Part shown: positions 44,375 to 53,463 of the stretch, piece by piece | How positions within the stretch are numbered: position 1 is the stretch's first letter | How the letters are laid out: the number at the start of each line of letters is the position of its first letter | NCBI GenBank assembly: GCA_021776025.1 | Contig: JAJFGR010000003.1 | Coordinates: 62,001 to 126,000, forward strand | From: Alphaproteobacteria bacterium | Lineage (GTDB): Bacteria; Pseudomonadota; Alphaproteobacteria; Micavibrionales; Micavibrionaceae | Reading direction: 5' to 3' | Length of the DNA stretch: 64,000 bases | Program-made: the position numbers and the translations under genes | Notes under the pieces: generated by a model | The model's database searches: none | The model's input: the letters and a program-made list of their open reading frames with translations, nothing else | What the model was told of the DNA's origin: nothing

Positions 44375-46422
44375 TAGGCGGCTTTATCTTTGAGGAGTTT
44401 TTCACGGCGCAGGAGGGCATCGGGGTCGGCGTCTCGGCCACGGAAATTGCGATATAAAATGCCGGGGTGCTCGGAGCCGCCTTTTGAAAGCACTTCGTTT
44501 TTATAAGCATCTGCTGTCGTGCGATCATACAGTCCTTTTTCGAGGAATAGCTCGAAGGTATCGGCATCGAGGACTTCGGCCCATTTATAACTGTAATAGC
44601 CAGCCGAATACCCGCCGGCGAAAATGTGACTGAAGGAACAGGACATTGGTCCGGCGAGGCGTGGGAAGAGGGACGTGTCTTTTGTTGCTTCATCTTCGAA
44701 GGCTGCGACATCGGTGATGTTGGCCGGGTCTGCCGTATGCCATTGCATATCCATTGTCCCGAGGCTGACTTGTCGCAAGCCGCCCCAACCAACCATGAAA
44801 TTCATGGCTTTGCGGACTTTTTCAATCAGCTCTTCGGGGATTTTTTCACCTGTTTCGTAATGACCGGCAAACATATCGAGCGTTTCTTTTTCGTAGCACC
44901 AGTTTTCTTGAACTTGTGAAGGGAGTTCAACAAAATCCCACAATACAGATGTGCCGGAGAGAGAGCGATATGTGACCTTGGACAGCAGGCCGTGAATGGC
45001 ATGGCCCATTTCATGGAAAAGAGTTGTGACTTCGCCGTGGGTGATAAGCGACGGTTTATCGGGTGTTGGCTTGGTGAAGTTGCAGACAATCGCGATGACC
45101 GGGCGCTCAACTTTGCCTTTATACAGGCCTTGTCCACGATAAGCCGTCATCCAAGCGCCGTCTTTTTTACCGGAGCGGGGAAAAAAATCGCCGAAGAGTG
45201 TGCCGACGAAATCTCCGGTGCTTTTTTCGAAAAGTTCAAAGGTTTTGACGTCTTCGTGCCAAGTTTCGTAGTTTTCTGCGGGTTTGAATTCGAGATCAAA
45301 CAGCTTGCTGAAATGTTCGAAACATCCAGCGAGGACATTGTCCAGTGGGAAGTAGGGGCGTAAATCCTCTGATGAAAAATCAAAAAGTTTTTGTTTGAGT
45401 TTTTCTGAGTAATAACCGACATCCCAAGGTTTTAGGTCGTCGGACAGCCCTTGTTCATGCGCGAATCCTTGCAGGCGTTTGAGGTCTTCTTCGGCTGCGG
45501 GTTTATAGGCAGCTTTAAGTTTTGCTAAAAACGCTAAAACCGTATCAGGTTTTTCGGCCATGCGCCGTTCCAGCACATAATCGGCATGGGTGTCATAGCC
45601 GAGCAATTTCGCGCGTTCATTTTTTAGAGTGATGATCTGTTTGATGTTGTCGCAGTTGTCGTATTCATCGCCAAAAGCGCGAGAGCCAAAAGCACGCCAC
45701 ATTTTCTCGCGGAGCTCGCGGTTATCCGCATATTGCACGAAGGGGATATAGCTGGGGTAGTCGAGTGTGAAGCGCCATTTTCCATCGTAGCCTTTTTCAT
45801 CGGCGGCATGTTTGGCTGCGCTGGTGGAGCTTTCCGGGAGGCCGGCAAGATCTGCCTTATCCTCAAGAATCATTTCAAATTTCTCAGCCGATTTATTGGC
45901 ATTGTTCATAAAAGAAGGGCCGAGGGTTGAAAGGGCTTCATTAATTTCGCGCAGGCGCTGCTTTTTCTTTTCGTCCAGAAGTGCGCCGCCGCGGACAAAG
46001 CTTTTATAATCTTCTTCCAGCAAGGTCATTTTCTCAGGGCTTAAATCAAGCGTGTCTTTTTGATCGTGCACGGCTTTCAGGCGCGCAAAGAGCTGTTCAT
46101 CCAAAATAATATCGCTGGAGAAATTTGAGGTAATAGGGCCGATTTTTTCGGCCAGATCGTGCAGTTCATCACCGCCCATGCAGGAAAGCTGATTGTAAAA
46201 TACGCCGGTGACCTGTCCTAATACTTCTCCTGCGGTTTCCATGGCTACAACAGTGTTTACGAAGGTTGGCTCATCCACACAGGCCTTAATTGCTTCATAA
46301 GCGGTTCTGGCCTCTTCAATGGCGGACTCCACGGCGGGCATGTAATGTTCGTCCTTGATAGCCTGAAATTGCGGGGCGTGATTGGGCAAATTTGAAATTT
46401 GCAGCAGCGGATTATCTGACAT
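44374..46422 (-). CDS. M3-family metallopeptidase (oligopeptidase A / Dcp type)
   Basis: 682 residues. The zinc motif HEMGH in TLFHEMGHAIHGLLSKV, with RDAD-like FRGRDADPDALLRRE near the C-terminus, and an all-helical body define peptidyl dipeptidase/oligopeptidase A proteins. It cleaves short peptides in the cytosol. It has no signal peptide. Its start is 28 bp from the divergent mnmD start. Confidence 0.9.
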   Translation of the reverse strand: MSDNPLLQISNLPNHAPQFQAIKDEHYMPAVESAIEEARTAYEAIKACVDEPTFVNTVVAMETAGEVLGQVTGVFYNQLSCMGGDELHDLAEKIGPITSNFSSDIILDEQLFARLKAVHDQKDTLDLSPEKMTLLEEDYKSFVRGGALLDEKKKQRLREINEALSTLGPSFMNNANKSAEKFEMILEDKADLAGLPESSTSAAKHAADEKGYDGKWRFTLDYPSYIPFVQYADNRELREKMWRAFGSRAFGDEYDNCDNIKQIITLKNERAKLLGYDTHADYVLERRMAEKPDTVLAFLAKLKAAYKPAAEEDLKRLQGFAHEQGLSDDLKPWDVGYYSEKLKQKLFDFSSEDLRPYFPLDNVLAGCFEHFSKLFDLEFKPAENYETWHEDVKTFELFEKSTGDFVGTLFGDFFPRSGKKDGAWMTAYRGQGLYKGKVERPVIAIVCNFTKPTPDKPSLITHGEVTTLFHEMGHAIHGLLSKVTYRSLSGTSVLWDFVELPSQVQENWCYEKETLDMFAGHYETGEKIPEELIEKVRKAMNFMVGWGGLRQVSLGTMDMQWHTADPANITDVAAFEDEATKDTSLFPRLAGPMSCSFSHIFAGGYSAGYYSYKWAEVLDADTFELFLEKGLYDRTTADAYKNEVLSKGGSEHPGILYRNFRGRDADPDALLRREKLLKDKAA

Positions 46423-46449
46423 TGTGGTATAGTTCCTTATTCCTTTTTA

Positions 46450-47157
46450 ATGAATATAGAGGCCAGTATGTTTGGTGCAAGTCCTAAAGGGGCTCCTAAA
46501 TCGAAAGAATTCGACGATGTATACTTTTCTGCTGATGATGGATTGGCGGAAAGCGAGTATGTATTTCTGGATGGGAACCGATTGCCACGTAAATGGCAGC
46601 AAGAAGATCATTTTGTGATTTGTGAAACGGGCTTTGGGACGGGGCTGAATTTTCTTGCGGCGTGGAAGCGTTTTGAGGAAACAACTAAGCCGCATCAGCG
46701 GCTCGATTTTATGTCATTTGAGAAATATCCGCTGGATGTTGAGGAAATCGCGACTCACCTTCAGCCTTGGCGAAGTTTCTTTAAGGGGCACTTACAAAAA
46801 CTGTTGCAACTATACCCGCCGCTTCTTCCTGGGTTTCATCGTGTTGTGCTGAGCGAGCGTATTACGCTCACACTGATTTTTGATGATGTGAATGTGGCTT
46901 TGCCGCAGCTCGAGGCTCGCGTTGATGCATGGTTTCTTGATGGGTTTAAGCCTTCTACAAATCCTGAGATGTGGAGTGAAACCGTTTTTCAAAACATGAC
47001 GCGTCTTAGCCATGAGGGAACGCGGCTTTCTACCTTTACGGCTGCGGGGCAGGTTCGTCGCGGTTTGGAATCGGCAGGATTTTCTGTTGAAAAAATGCAG
47101 GGCTATGGTCGCAAGCGCGACATGATTATTGGCCGTTTTATGGGCGGGGAATCATGA
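46450..47157 (+). CDS. mnmD: MnmD, tRNA 5-aminomethyl-2-thiouridine methyltransferase
   Basis: 235 residues, the DUF752/MnmD methyltransferase: FVICETGFGTGLNFLAAWK is the SAM loop, SFEKYPLD and VDAWFLDGFKPSTNPEMW are typical. In many bacteria this domain is the first half of MnmC; here it is a separate gene, overlapping MnmC2 by 4 bp (ATGA). It adds the final methyl group to form mnm5s2U34. Confidence 0.9.
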   Translation: MNIEASMFGASPKGAPKSKEFDDVYFSADDGLAESEYVFLDGNRLPRKWQQEDHFVICETGFGTGLNFLAAWKRFEETTKPHQRLDFMSFEKYPLDVEEIATHLQPWRSFFKGHLQKLLQLYPPLLPGFHRVVLSERITLTLIFDDVNVALPQLEARVDAWFLDGFKPSTNPEMWSETVFQNMTRLSHEGTRLSTFTAAGQVRRGLESAGFSVEKMQGYGRKRDMIIGRFMGGES

Positions 47158-48179
47158 AGATAGCAATTGTTGGCGGCGGTTTGGCTGGCTGTGCTCTTTC
47201 TTATGCTTTAAGGCAGGCCGGGCAGGATTCCGTTGTGTACGAAGCCGGGTCAATGTTGGCTAGCGGGGCATCGGGGAACACCACCGGGCTTTATAATCCG
47301 CGCTTTTGCGCGCTACGCAGCCCAGAAAGTGATTATTATACGGCTGCCTATTCTATGGCGCTGCGCACATTTAAAATGCTGGGCGATATTGATTGGGATC
47401 CCTGCGGCGCGCTGCATTTGATTAGTGATGAAAAAAAAGAAAAACGTTTGTTGCGTACAGTAAAAAATTGGGCGTGGGATGATGTTCATATGCGCATTGC
47501 TCGTTCGGATGAAGCGTCGGCCCTTGCGGGGATTGATTTGGAATATGATGCGCTGTATTTGCCGGAGTCTGGCAGCGTTTCTCCGGAAAAGCTTTGTGGG
47601 GCTTATATGCGTGACGGTGATTTTCACCTGAATGCGCCAGTTGAAAAACTGGAGGATATTGATGCCGACATCAAAATTCTGACCTGCGGGACCGCGGCGC
47701 TTAAATTTGCACCCGATCTTCCCATTAGTTCCGTGCGTGGGCAAATTACCCAAGTTAAAGCGACGCAATATTCCGCCGATGTGAAATGTAATATTTGTTA
47801 TGACGGATATTTTATGCCGGCCAGGGATGGGGTTCATACATTGGGCGCGACATTTCAGCCTTGGCTCGATCATTCCGAGGTTATCGAGCAGGATAATCAG
47901 GATAACATGTTGAAACTGGCGCAAACGCTTCCGGGGCTGGAAACGGGCCTAAAGGTTATTGGGCAGCGCGCTTCTGTGCGGGCCACCTCCAGAGATCATT
48001 TTCCTGTCGTCGGGCGTGTGCCAAAGCTGGGCAATGCCTATATTTCAGCGGCTCACGGCTCATACGGCATTCTGAGCTCGCTCATGGCAGCGCATTTGCT
48101 TGTCGATATGATACTGGATCGTCCGCTTTGTTTGGCGGCTGATAGTGTGGCAGCACTCTCGCCCGCGCGGTTTAAGTAA
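47154..48179 (+). CDS. MnmC2, FAD-dependent cmnm5U34 oxidoreductase
   Basis: 341 residues, D-amino-acid-oxidase fold: FAD loop IAIVGGGLAGCALSYALRQAG, then YEAGSMLASGASGNTTGLYNPR and QRASVRATSRDHFPVVGRVP. It corresponds to the second domain of MnmC, which removes the carboxymethyl group of cmnm5U before MnmD methylation. The two functions are split in this organism but translationally coupled. It complements MnmA at 28.7 kb. Confidence 0.9.
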   Translation: MKIAIVGGGLAGCALSYALRQAGQDSVVYEAGSMLASGASGNTTGLYNPRFCALRSPESDYYTAAYSMALRTFKMLGDIDWDPCGALHLISDEKKEKRLLRTVKNWAWDDVHMRIARSDEASALAGIDLEYDALYLPESGSVSPEKLCGAYMRDGDFHLNAPVEKLEDIDADIKILTCGTAALKFAPDLPISSVRGQITQVKATQYSADVKCNICYDGYFMPARDGVHTLGATFQPWLDHSEVIEQDNQDNMLKLAQTLPGLETGLKVIGQRASVRATSRDHFPVVGRVPKLGNAYISAAHGSYGILSSLMAAHLLVDMILDRPLCLAADSVAALSPARFK

Positions 48180-48222
48180 AAATATCATGGCCTTAAGCGT
48201 TTAATTCTGCTACTCAAAGCCG

Positions 48223-49296
48223 ATGTTTGAATATTCAATTCTTTATGCTTTGTGCGCTTTGGTCGCCGTCACGGCGCTTGTGCCGCTGGTTAGAAAGGTT
48301 GCGCCAAAAATTGGCCTAATCGACAAACCCGGCGGGCGTAAGGAGCATGCCGGTGAAATCCCACTTGTCGGCGGCGTTGTCATCTTTCCAGTTTTTATCT
48401 TGTTTTCGGTGCTCGCCGGAGATTCTTTTTCAACCCATTGGCCGCTCTATACGGCCATTTTGGTTTTGCTTGTTACCGGCGCGGTTGATGATCACATTCA
48501 TCTTCACTCCTTGACAAAGTTTGGTTTACAGTTCGTGGCTGCTATCTTGGTTGTGTTGCCCGGTGGGGCAGAGCTGCATCAGCTGGGCAATCTTTTCGGA
48601 TTTGGTGATTTCGGGCTTGGGTTCATGTCGTTGCCATTTTCGATCGTGGCTGTGGTGCTTTTGATCAATGCGGTTAACCTGATGGATGGTCTTGATGGTT
48701 TGGCCGGAGGTGTAAGTTTTGTTATTTTCGGATGGTTTCTTGTGGCCTGTTTGATGGCGGGAGAAACGGTGTTTAGCCCATCAATGGTCATTCTTATGGG
48801 CGCGCTTCTCGGGTTTTTAATTTACAATATGCGCAATCCTTTGCGCCGCAAAGCTTGTGTGTTTCTGGGGGACGCCGGGAGTTTGTGTCTGGGGTTGATG
48901 ATTGGTTGGTATGCCATCCATCTTTCGCTGGAAGAAGCGCGCGTGATTGAACCGATTTCCGTGGCCTGGGTTTTGGCACTGCCAATATGGGATGAATGCG
49001 CGCAGTTTTATCGTCGTGTTCGCGCAGGCCGGCATCCGTTTTCACCGGACCGGGGGCATTTCCACCATCATTTTATTCAGGCTGGCTGGACACCGGGCAA
49101 AGCAGTTTCCATGATTTTGGGCATTGTTGTGCTGAGCGGTTTTGTTGGCATTGCCGGGATTAAAATCGGCGCGCCGTTGGCGTGCTTAACCGTCGTATGG
49201 ATAATTGGCATTCTGGCCCATATGGCTTTGTCGAAAGACCTTGAAACATTTCCTGCACTCATCACAAAGCTCCTTCTTAAGCGATCAACTGAATAA
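48223..49296 (+). CDS. WecA/TagO-like undecaprenyl-phosphate sugar-1-phosphate transferase
   Basis: 357 residues with about eleven membrane helices and the PNPT family motifs: GAVDDHIHLHS (DDxxD-like), NAVNLMDGLDGLAGG, and FLGDAGSLCLG, plus a late His cluster (RGHFHHHFI). It starts lipid-linked sugar synthesis (GlcNAc-type) for surface glycans. It overlaps the converging membrane gene by 20 bp at its end. MraY itself is less likely because no division genes are near. Confidence 0.87.
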   Translation: MFEYSILYALCALVAVTALVPLVRKVAPKIGLIDKPGGRKEHAGEIPLVGGVVIFPVFILFSVLAGDSFSTHWPLYTAILVLLVTGAVDDHIHLHSLTKFGLQFVAAILVVLPGGAELHQLGNLFGFGDFGLGFMSLPFSIVAVVLLINAVNLMDGLDGLAGGVSFVIFGWFLVACLMAGETVFSPSMVILMGALLGFLIYNMRNPLRRKACVFLGDAGSLCLGLMIGWYAIHLSLEEARVIEPISVAWVLALPIWDECAQFYRRVRAGRHPFSPDRGHFHHHFIQAGWTPGKAVSMILGIVVLSGFVGIAGIKIGAPLACLTVVWIIGILAHMALSKDLETFPALITKLLLKRSTE

Positions 49297-49882
49297 AACC
49301 GACGGCAACCCATTTCAAAATATCTAAGGATGTTTGGTGAATGGCCATACCGGCAATGGCGATAAAACATGCGAGTTCCATAGGAATGCGCAGAACATGC
49401 GCAGCCATGAAAGCTGTATAGGCATAAGAATAAAGTGTGATGAAGACCATAAGCGGGTAAATTTCTGCCCATTCGTAATGGCCGTTCATGAACATGGCAA
49501 CCAGCGGCGTCATAAGAAGAGCTGCTGGAACGGTTAGCCAGTTATTGGCCGTGGCAAAACGATAAAAGTCATCGAGTTTGTCCATTGTGCGGGCCATCGT
49601 GTAAACTACAGTTAAGAACAGGGCCAGATATACAAACAGACGTAAAGAATAAATGATTGCTAAGGCCTGCATTGATGATGCGTTTAATGCACCGGCCGGA
49701 TGTGCGCTTAAAACTGTAATAAGTGTCAGCGGGAGTAATATAATTGGAATAAGGAAAGATTTTGCCATGGCTTTGCGACTTGCGCAGAAGCGGTTTGCTC
49801 CGCCGCGCATAAATAGCGCAGTTTCTAAACAGCCCAATAAATTACTCATGGTGGTATTGGGGATTTCTTCTTTTTTGAACAT
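49277..49882 (-). CDS. Yip1-like membrane protein, unknown function
   Basis: 201 residues with about five membrane helices in the C-terminal three quarters (FLIPIILLPLTLITVL, LRLFVYLALFLTVVYTMA, WLTVPAALLMTPLVAMF, and others). An N-terminal cytosolic part carries TALFMRGGANRFCASRKA. The pattern resembles Yip1 proteins; no assigned role. Its end overlaps the WecA-like gene tail-to-tail by 20 bp. Confidence 0.6.
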   Translation of the reverse strand: MFKKEEIPNTTMSNLLGCLETALFMRGGANRFCASRKAMAKSFLIPIILLPLTLITVLSAHPAGALNASSMQALAIIYSLRLFVYLALFLTVVYTMARTMDKLDDFYRFATANNWLTVPAALLMTPLVAMFMNGHYEWAEIYPLMVFITLYSYAYTAFMAAHVLRIPMELACFIAIAGMAIHQTSLDILKWVAVGFIQLIA

Positions 49883-49994
49883 TTACACCCTCTTTGTACT
49901 TTTTTCGTTTTTTAGTCTTATTGTTTTAATTTTGACTTAATATTAGGACGAAACCCCTTAACAATTGGTTAAGAGGGATAACTGTTGTTGGACG

Positions 49995-50022
49995 TTGAAA
50001 AAGCGTGTGGGCGCGTTATACT
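49995..50022 (+). promoter_or_regulatory. Promoter with start at or near the ATG
   Basis: TTGAAA (49995-50000), a 16 bp spacer and TATACT (50017-50022) place transcription start near 50029, at the ATG of the AMIN lipoprotein (50030), compatible with a leaderless mRNA. Confidence 0.5.
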
Positions 50023-50029
50023 GCTTGTT

Positions 50030-50767
50030 ATGAAATATTATTCGAAATTACGTATGAATGTATGTCTTGCTGCGGCTTGCGTAGCTTTAATGGGGCTTTC
50101 TGGGTGTTCCGGCCTTTATAAGGGCGATGATAGTGAAGTGGCTTCAGGTGGTGATTATGGCCGTTATAAGCAAGTAGAGCAGGGTGGTGCGTTATCGCCG
50201 GAAGAGCAGCATAGATTAGCCAGAGCGCAGGTCGAGCCGACTAAAATGGTTCAACACAACGACTATGTGAAAAAAGCAAAGGACGTAAAACTTGCCGAAA
50301 ATACGCATTCCCGGGTTGTGGAGTTGGAGCGTGATGTTGGCGCTGTTCAAAAAGATTTCAAAGGCTTAAAAGATACAATTCAACGCGCTGATGTGGCGTC
50401 TGCATCTTCTGCTATTGCCCCGGCTTCTGGTGCGGCGGCGCATGTGAAAGCGCTGCGCACGGGAGAGCATCCGGGTAAAACGCGGTTGGTTTTTGATTTG
50501 GACGCTGCCGCCGATTTTAAATATGAGCTGGATAATAAACAGGGTTTGCTGGTTATTCGTTTACCTTCTGCGCAATGGGATGCGCCGAGAGAACGCGTTT
50601 TTAATAACAGCAAAATTCTTCAAGCATATGCGGCGAAGAGTGCTCAAAATGGTGGGGCGCTGGTGGCTTTAAAACTTAAAGGGCCTGCGAAAGTTATAAC
50701 CAGTCAGAAGCTTGGTAAAAATGCGGCAGGAGACTATCGTATCTTTCTCGACGTTGCTCCCCTCTAG
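50030..50767 (+). CDS. AMIN-domain lipoprotein
   Basis: 245 residues. Lipobox GLSGC after a basic N-terminus (MKYYSKLR). A flexible region with a coiled-coil-like stretch (VVELERDVGAVQKDFKGLKDTIQ) follows, then a C-terminal AMIN-like beta domain (TRLVFDLDAAADFKYELDNKQGLLVIRLP...LDVAPL), which in other proteins binds peptidoglycan. Probably an envelope lipoprotein near the cell wall. It converges with the symporter gene, sharing 4 bp. Confidence 0.72.
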   Translation: MKYYSKLRMNVCLAAACVALMGLSGCSGLYKGDDSEVASGGDYGRYKQVEQGGALSPEEQHRLARAQVEPTKMVQHNDYVKKAKDVKLAENTHSRVVELERDVGAVQKDFKGLKDTIQRADVASASSAIAPASGAAAHVKALRTGEHPGKTRLVFDLDAAADFKYELDNKQGLLVIRLPSAQWDAPRERVFNNSKILQAYAAKSAQNGGALVALKLKGPAKVITSQKLGKNAAGDYRIFLDVAPL

Positions 50768-52077
50768 GAAGCTTTAACCCATCTATCCATGACTTTGGTT
50801 GCTGTGAGGTCGCCCGTGACATTCACGGTTGTGCGGCACATGTCGAGTATGCGATCAACGCCGATGATCAGCGCGATGCCCTCTGCGGGTACGCCAATGC
50901 CGCTGAGGATTGTTGCCAGTACTATAAGGCCTACGCCCGGCGTTGCGGGGGTTCCGATGGAGGCGCCGACGGTGGTCATTACGAGAAGCACTGTTTCGCT
51001 CATACTGAGATCAATGCCAAAGACCTGACAGAGAAAAACCGCTGCGACCCCTTGGTATAGAGCTGTACCATCCATATTGATTGTCGCGCCGAGGGGAATG
51101 ATGAAGCGGCTGATCTCCGGGCGGACTTTGAGTTTTTCTTCCGCGGCCTGAATGGAAAACGGCATGGTTGCGGCAGATGAACTGGTTGAAAACGCGAGAA
51201 GCTGCACTTCCTTGATGTCGCGCAAAAATGACAAGGGTGATGTGCGGGTAAATACAGTTACAATAAATAAATAGATGAGCATTACGCATGCTAAGCCCCC
51301 TAGAACGCAGAGCGCATAAGCGCCGACACTTATGAGAGCATCCAGGCCCAAGCGAATGACGATGTTGCAGATCAGGCCAAAAACGGCATAAGGCGCAATG
51401 GCCATGGCCCATGCAATAATTTTCATTGAAAGAACCTGTCCGGCCACGCATAAATCTTTAAAGGCTTTTCCGGTTGCTGGTGGAATGGTGATGAGCGCGA
51501 TGCCGATTAAAATCGATGCGATGATGATTTGCAACATGTCGCGGTCGACCTGTGCGCGCGCTGGGTTGGTGGGTATGAGGTTGGCGATGCGCTGTGGAAC
51601 GGTGAGGTCTTCAAAGGTTTGGCCGGGGACACGCCCGGCGGCGGCGCCTGAGTCTAAAATATTTTGCACTAAAATTTGGTCGATAAACTGACCGGGCTTA
51701 ACGATGCTGACAATGGTAATGCCGATGGTAATTGCCAAGGCCGTGGTTACCACAAAATAAGGAACAATCCGCAAGCCGACTTTTTTCACAAAACCTAAAT
51801 CCCCACCTTCGGCGATCCCTAAAATAACGGAACAGACAATGAGCGGGATAATAACCATCTGGATGAGGCCGAGAAAAATCACACCGGGCAGCGCCAGCCA
51901 TTCTCCGGCGGCGAACACCCAATCCTTGTCTGCAATGCCGAACCCTTCGGGAGAAAGAATACCCCCAACTACAATCCCGGCCAGCATCCCGGCGAGGATT
52001 TTGATCCAGAGATCCTGCTTCATGATCATATCGGTGGATTCAGAGAGGGATTGTTCACGTTTCGATGGCTTGGTCAT
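50764..52077 (-). CDS. DAACS-family dicarboxylate/glutamate:cation symporter
   Basis: 437 residues from the ATG at 52077 (AGGAT site upstream). Typical hairpin motifs are FSTSSSAATMPFSIQAAEE and PLGATINMDGTALYQGVAAVFLCQ, with GVGLIVLATILSG and the NxxGD-type end (DMCRTTVNVTGDLTATKV). Imports C4-dicarboxylates or acidic amino acids with Na+ or H+. The N-terminal extension to 52137 is not needed. Confidence 0.9.
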   Translation of the reverse strand: MTKPSKREQSLSESTDMIMKQDLWIKILAGMLAGIVVGGILSPEGFGIADKDWVFAAGEWLALPGVIFLGLIQMVIIPLIVCSVILGIAEGGDLGFVKKVGLRIVPYFVVTTALAITIGITIVSIVKPGQFIDQILVQNILDSGAAAGRVPGQTFEDLTVPQRIANLIPTNPARAQVDRDMLQIIIASILIGIALITIPPATGKAFKDLCVAGQVLSMKIIAWAMAIAPYAVFGLICNIVIRLGLDALISVGAYALCVLGGLACVMLIYLFIVTVFTRTSPLSFLRDIKEVQLLAFSTSSSAATMPFSIQAAEEKLKVRPEISRFIIPLGATINMDGTALYQGVAAVFLCQVFGIDLSMSETVLLVMTTVGASIGTPATPGVGLIVLATILSGIGVPAEGIALIIGVDRILDMCRTTVNVTGDLTATKVMDRWVKAS

Positions 52078-52159
52078 GATAAAAATCCTGAAAAATTGCG
52101 AAGGGTTATGCACTTCAAAGCGTATCAAGGGTATCACAACTTACAAAAGGACTAAAATA

Positions 52160-52492
52160 ATGAAAAAACTTCTCACACTCACAGCTGTAGCAATGGCTGT
52201 TTCTATGACACCAGCCTTGGCTGAAGATCATGAAGGTAAGGGCCATAAAGGCGGAAAAATGTTTGAAAAGCACGATACCAATGGGGACGGTGTCGTTTCT
52301 AAAGATGAATTTCTTGCTCATGTTGAGGAAAAATTTAGCAAAATGGATAAAGACGGCAATGGTGAGCTTTCTAAGGAAGAAGCGCAGGCTGGCCACGCTG
52401 CTATGAGAGAGAAAATGAAAGAAAAACGTCAGGAACATAGAGAAGAGCGCAAAGAAAAGCGGGATGCTGCTTCAGAGACTTCTGACGAATAA
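52160..52492 (+). CDS. Secreted EF-hand protein
   Basis: 110 residues, an AAGGA site precedes the ATG at 52160. A signal peptide (cut near ALAED) is followed by two EF-hand loops, DTNGDGVVSKDEF and DKDGNGELSKEEA, then a highly charged, Lys/Glu/Arg-rich tail. A periplasmic calcium-binding protein. The mature N-terminus is His/Gly-rich (HEGKGHKGGK). It precedes the sigma-factor operon by 41 bp and could be part of it. Confidence 0.8.
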   Translation: MKKLLTLTAVAMAVSMTPALAEDHEGKGHKGGKMFEKHDTNGDGVVSKDEFLAHVEEKFSKMDKDGNGELSKEEAQAGHAAMREKMKEKRQEHREERKEKRDAASETSDE

Positions 52493-52533
52493 AATCGTTG
52501 CATTTGCAGCCCTTACAGAGCATAAACCCTGTC

Positions 52534-53124
52534 ATGGTCGAGCAAGTGCAGGAAATAAGCGATGAAAGCCTGATGGAGCGCGTTTGCAGCGGAGACCATC
52601 AGGCTTTTGCGGAACTTGTAGAGCGGCATTCGGGATTGTTTTATTCTGCGGCTTACAGGATGTGCGGACAAAATGAAGAAGCCGAAGATATCGTGCAGGA
52701 CGCCTTTTTGAAGCTTTGGAATAAGCCGCAAGGGTATGACGCGGGCAAGGGTGCGAAGTTCACCACCTGGTTTTACCGCGTGGTGACCAATCTGGCAATT
52801 GACCATATGCGCCGTAAGAAGCCGCAAACCAATCCGGAAGTGCTTGATTATATGGCTGATAAAGTGCCGCTGGCTGACCAAGCGCTTGAAGATAAAGACC
52901 AGCAAGATGTGTTGGAAGAAGCCATAGCAGCCTTGCCAGAGCGCCAAAAGGCCGCGCTTAACCTTTGTTTTTACGAAGGTTTGAGTAATAAAGAAGCGGC
53001 GGAAATTTTGGAGGTAGGCGTAAAAGCTTTGGAATCGCTGTTGATGCGGGCCAAGAAAACACTGAAAGAAGACCTTGATGCGCAGGGGCTTCTTGGAAGC
53101 GAAAAGAAAAGAGTAACAGGATAA
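52534..53124 (+). CDS. ECF-type RNA polymerase sigma factor
   Basis: 196 residues with sigma-70 region 2 (AEDIVQDAFLKLW; FTTWFYRVVTNLAIDHMRR) and region 4 (LPERQKAALNLCFYEGLSNKEAAEILEVGVKALESLLMRAKKTLKE). It directs polymerase to a small regulon. The following two membrane-linked genes look like its regulators. Start uncertain: ATG 52534 has no clear ribosome site; a TTG at 52498 and an ATG at 52573 are possible. Confidence 0.85.
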   Translation: MVEQVQEISDESLMERVCSGDHQAFAELVERHSGLFYSAAYRMCGQNEEAEDIVQDAFLKLWNKPQGYDAGKGAKFTTWFYRVVTNLAIDHMRRKKPQTNPEVLDYMADKVPLADQALEDKDQQDVLEEAIAALPERQKAALNLCFYEGLSNKEAAEILEVGVKALESLLMRAKKTLKEDLDAQGLLGSEKKRVTG

Positions 53125-53127
53125 AGA

Positions 53128-53463
53128 ATGTTTGATGATTTAGACCAGCTTTTAAAAACACGTAAAAAACCGGAGGTGTCGGCGCATTTGAGCGCGCAAA
53201 TTATTGCTGCCGCCGCACGTGAACGTCCGGCTGTGAAAATTCCGGCGTTTGTTCAAGTTGCAAAAGGGTTTTGGACTGATATGCAGGCGCAGCTTACTTT
53301 GCCGCGCCCGGCTTATGCTTTTGCCGTGCTGGCATTATTTATTTTCGGGGCTTTGATAGGGTCTTCTGCTGATCCTATCGGGTTTTTGCCTGGGGTTACA
53401 ACCGATGATCTAGCAAGCTTTATGCTGATTGAAGATGGTTTTGTTGTCGGGGAGTGGGTGTAA
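53128..53463 (+). CDS. Probable anti-sigma-type membrane protein
   Basis: 111 residues. A cytosolic N-terminus (LDQLLKTRKKPEVSAHLSAQIIAAA) and one membrane helix (YAFAVLALFIFGALIGSSA), then a short periplasmic end. By position directly after an ECF sigma gene and before a periplasmic sensor, it may be the anti-sigma factor, as CnrY is for CnrH; there is no sequence motif to prove it. Confidence 0.6.
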   Translation: MFDDLDQLLKTRKKPEVSAHLSAQIIAAAARERPAVKIPAFVQVAKGFWTDMQAQLTLPRPAYAFAVLALFIFGALIGSSADPIGFLPGVTTDDLASFMLIEDGFVVGEWV

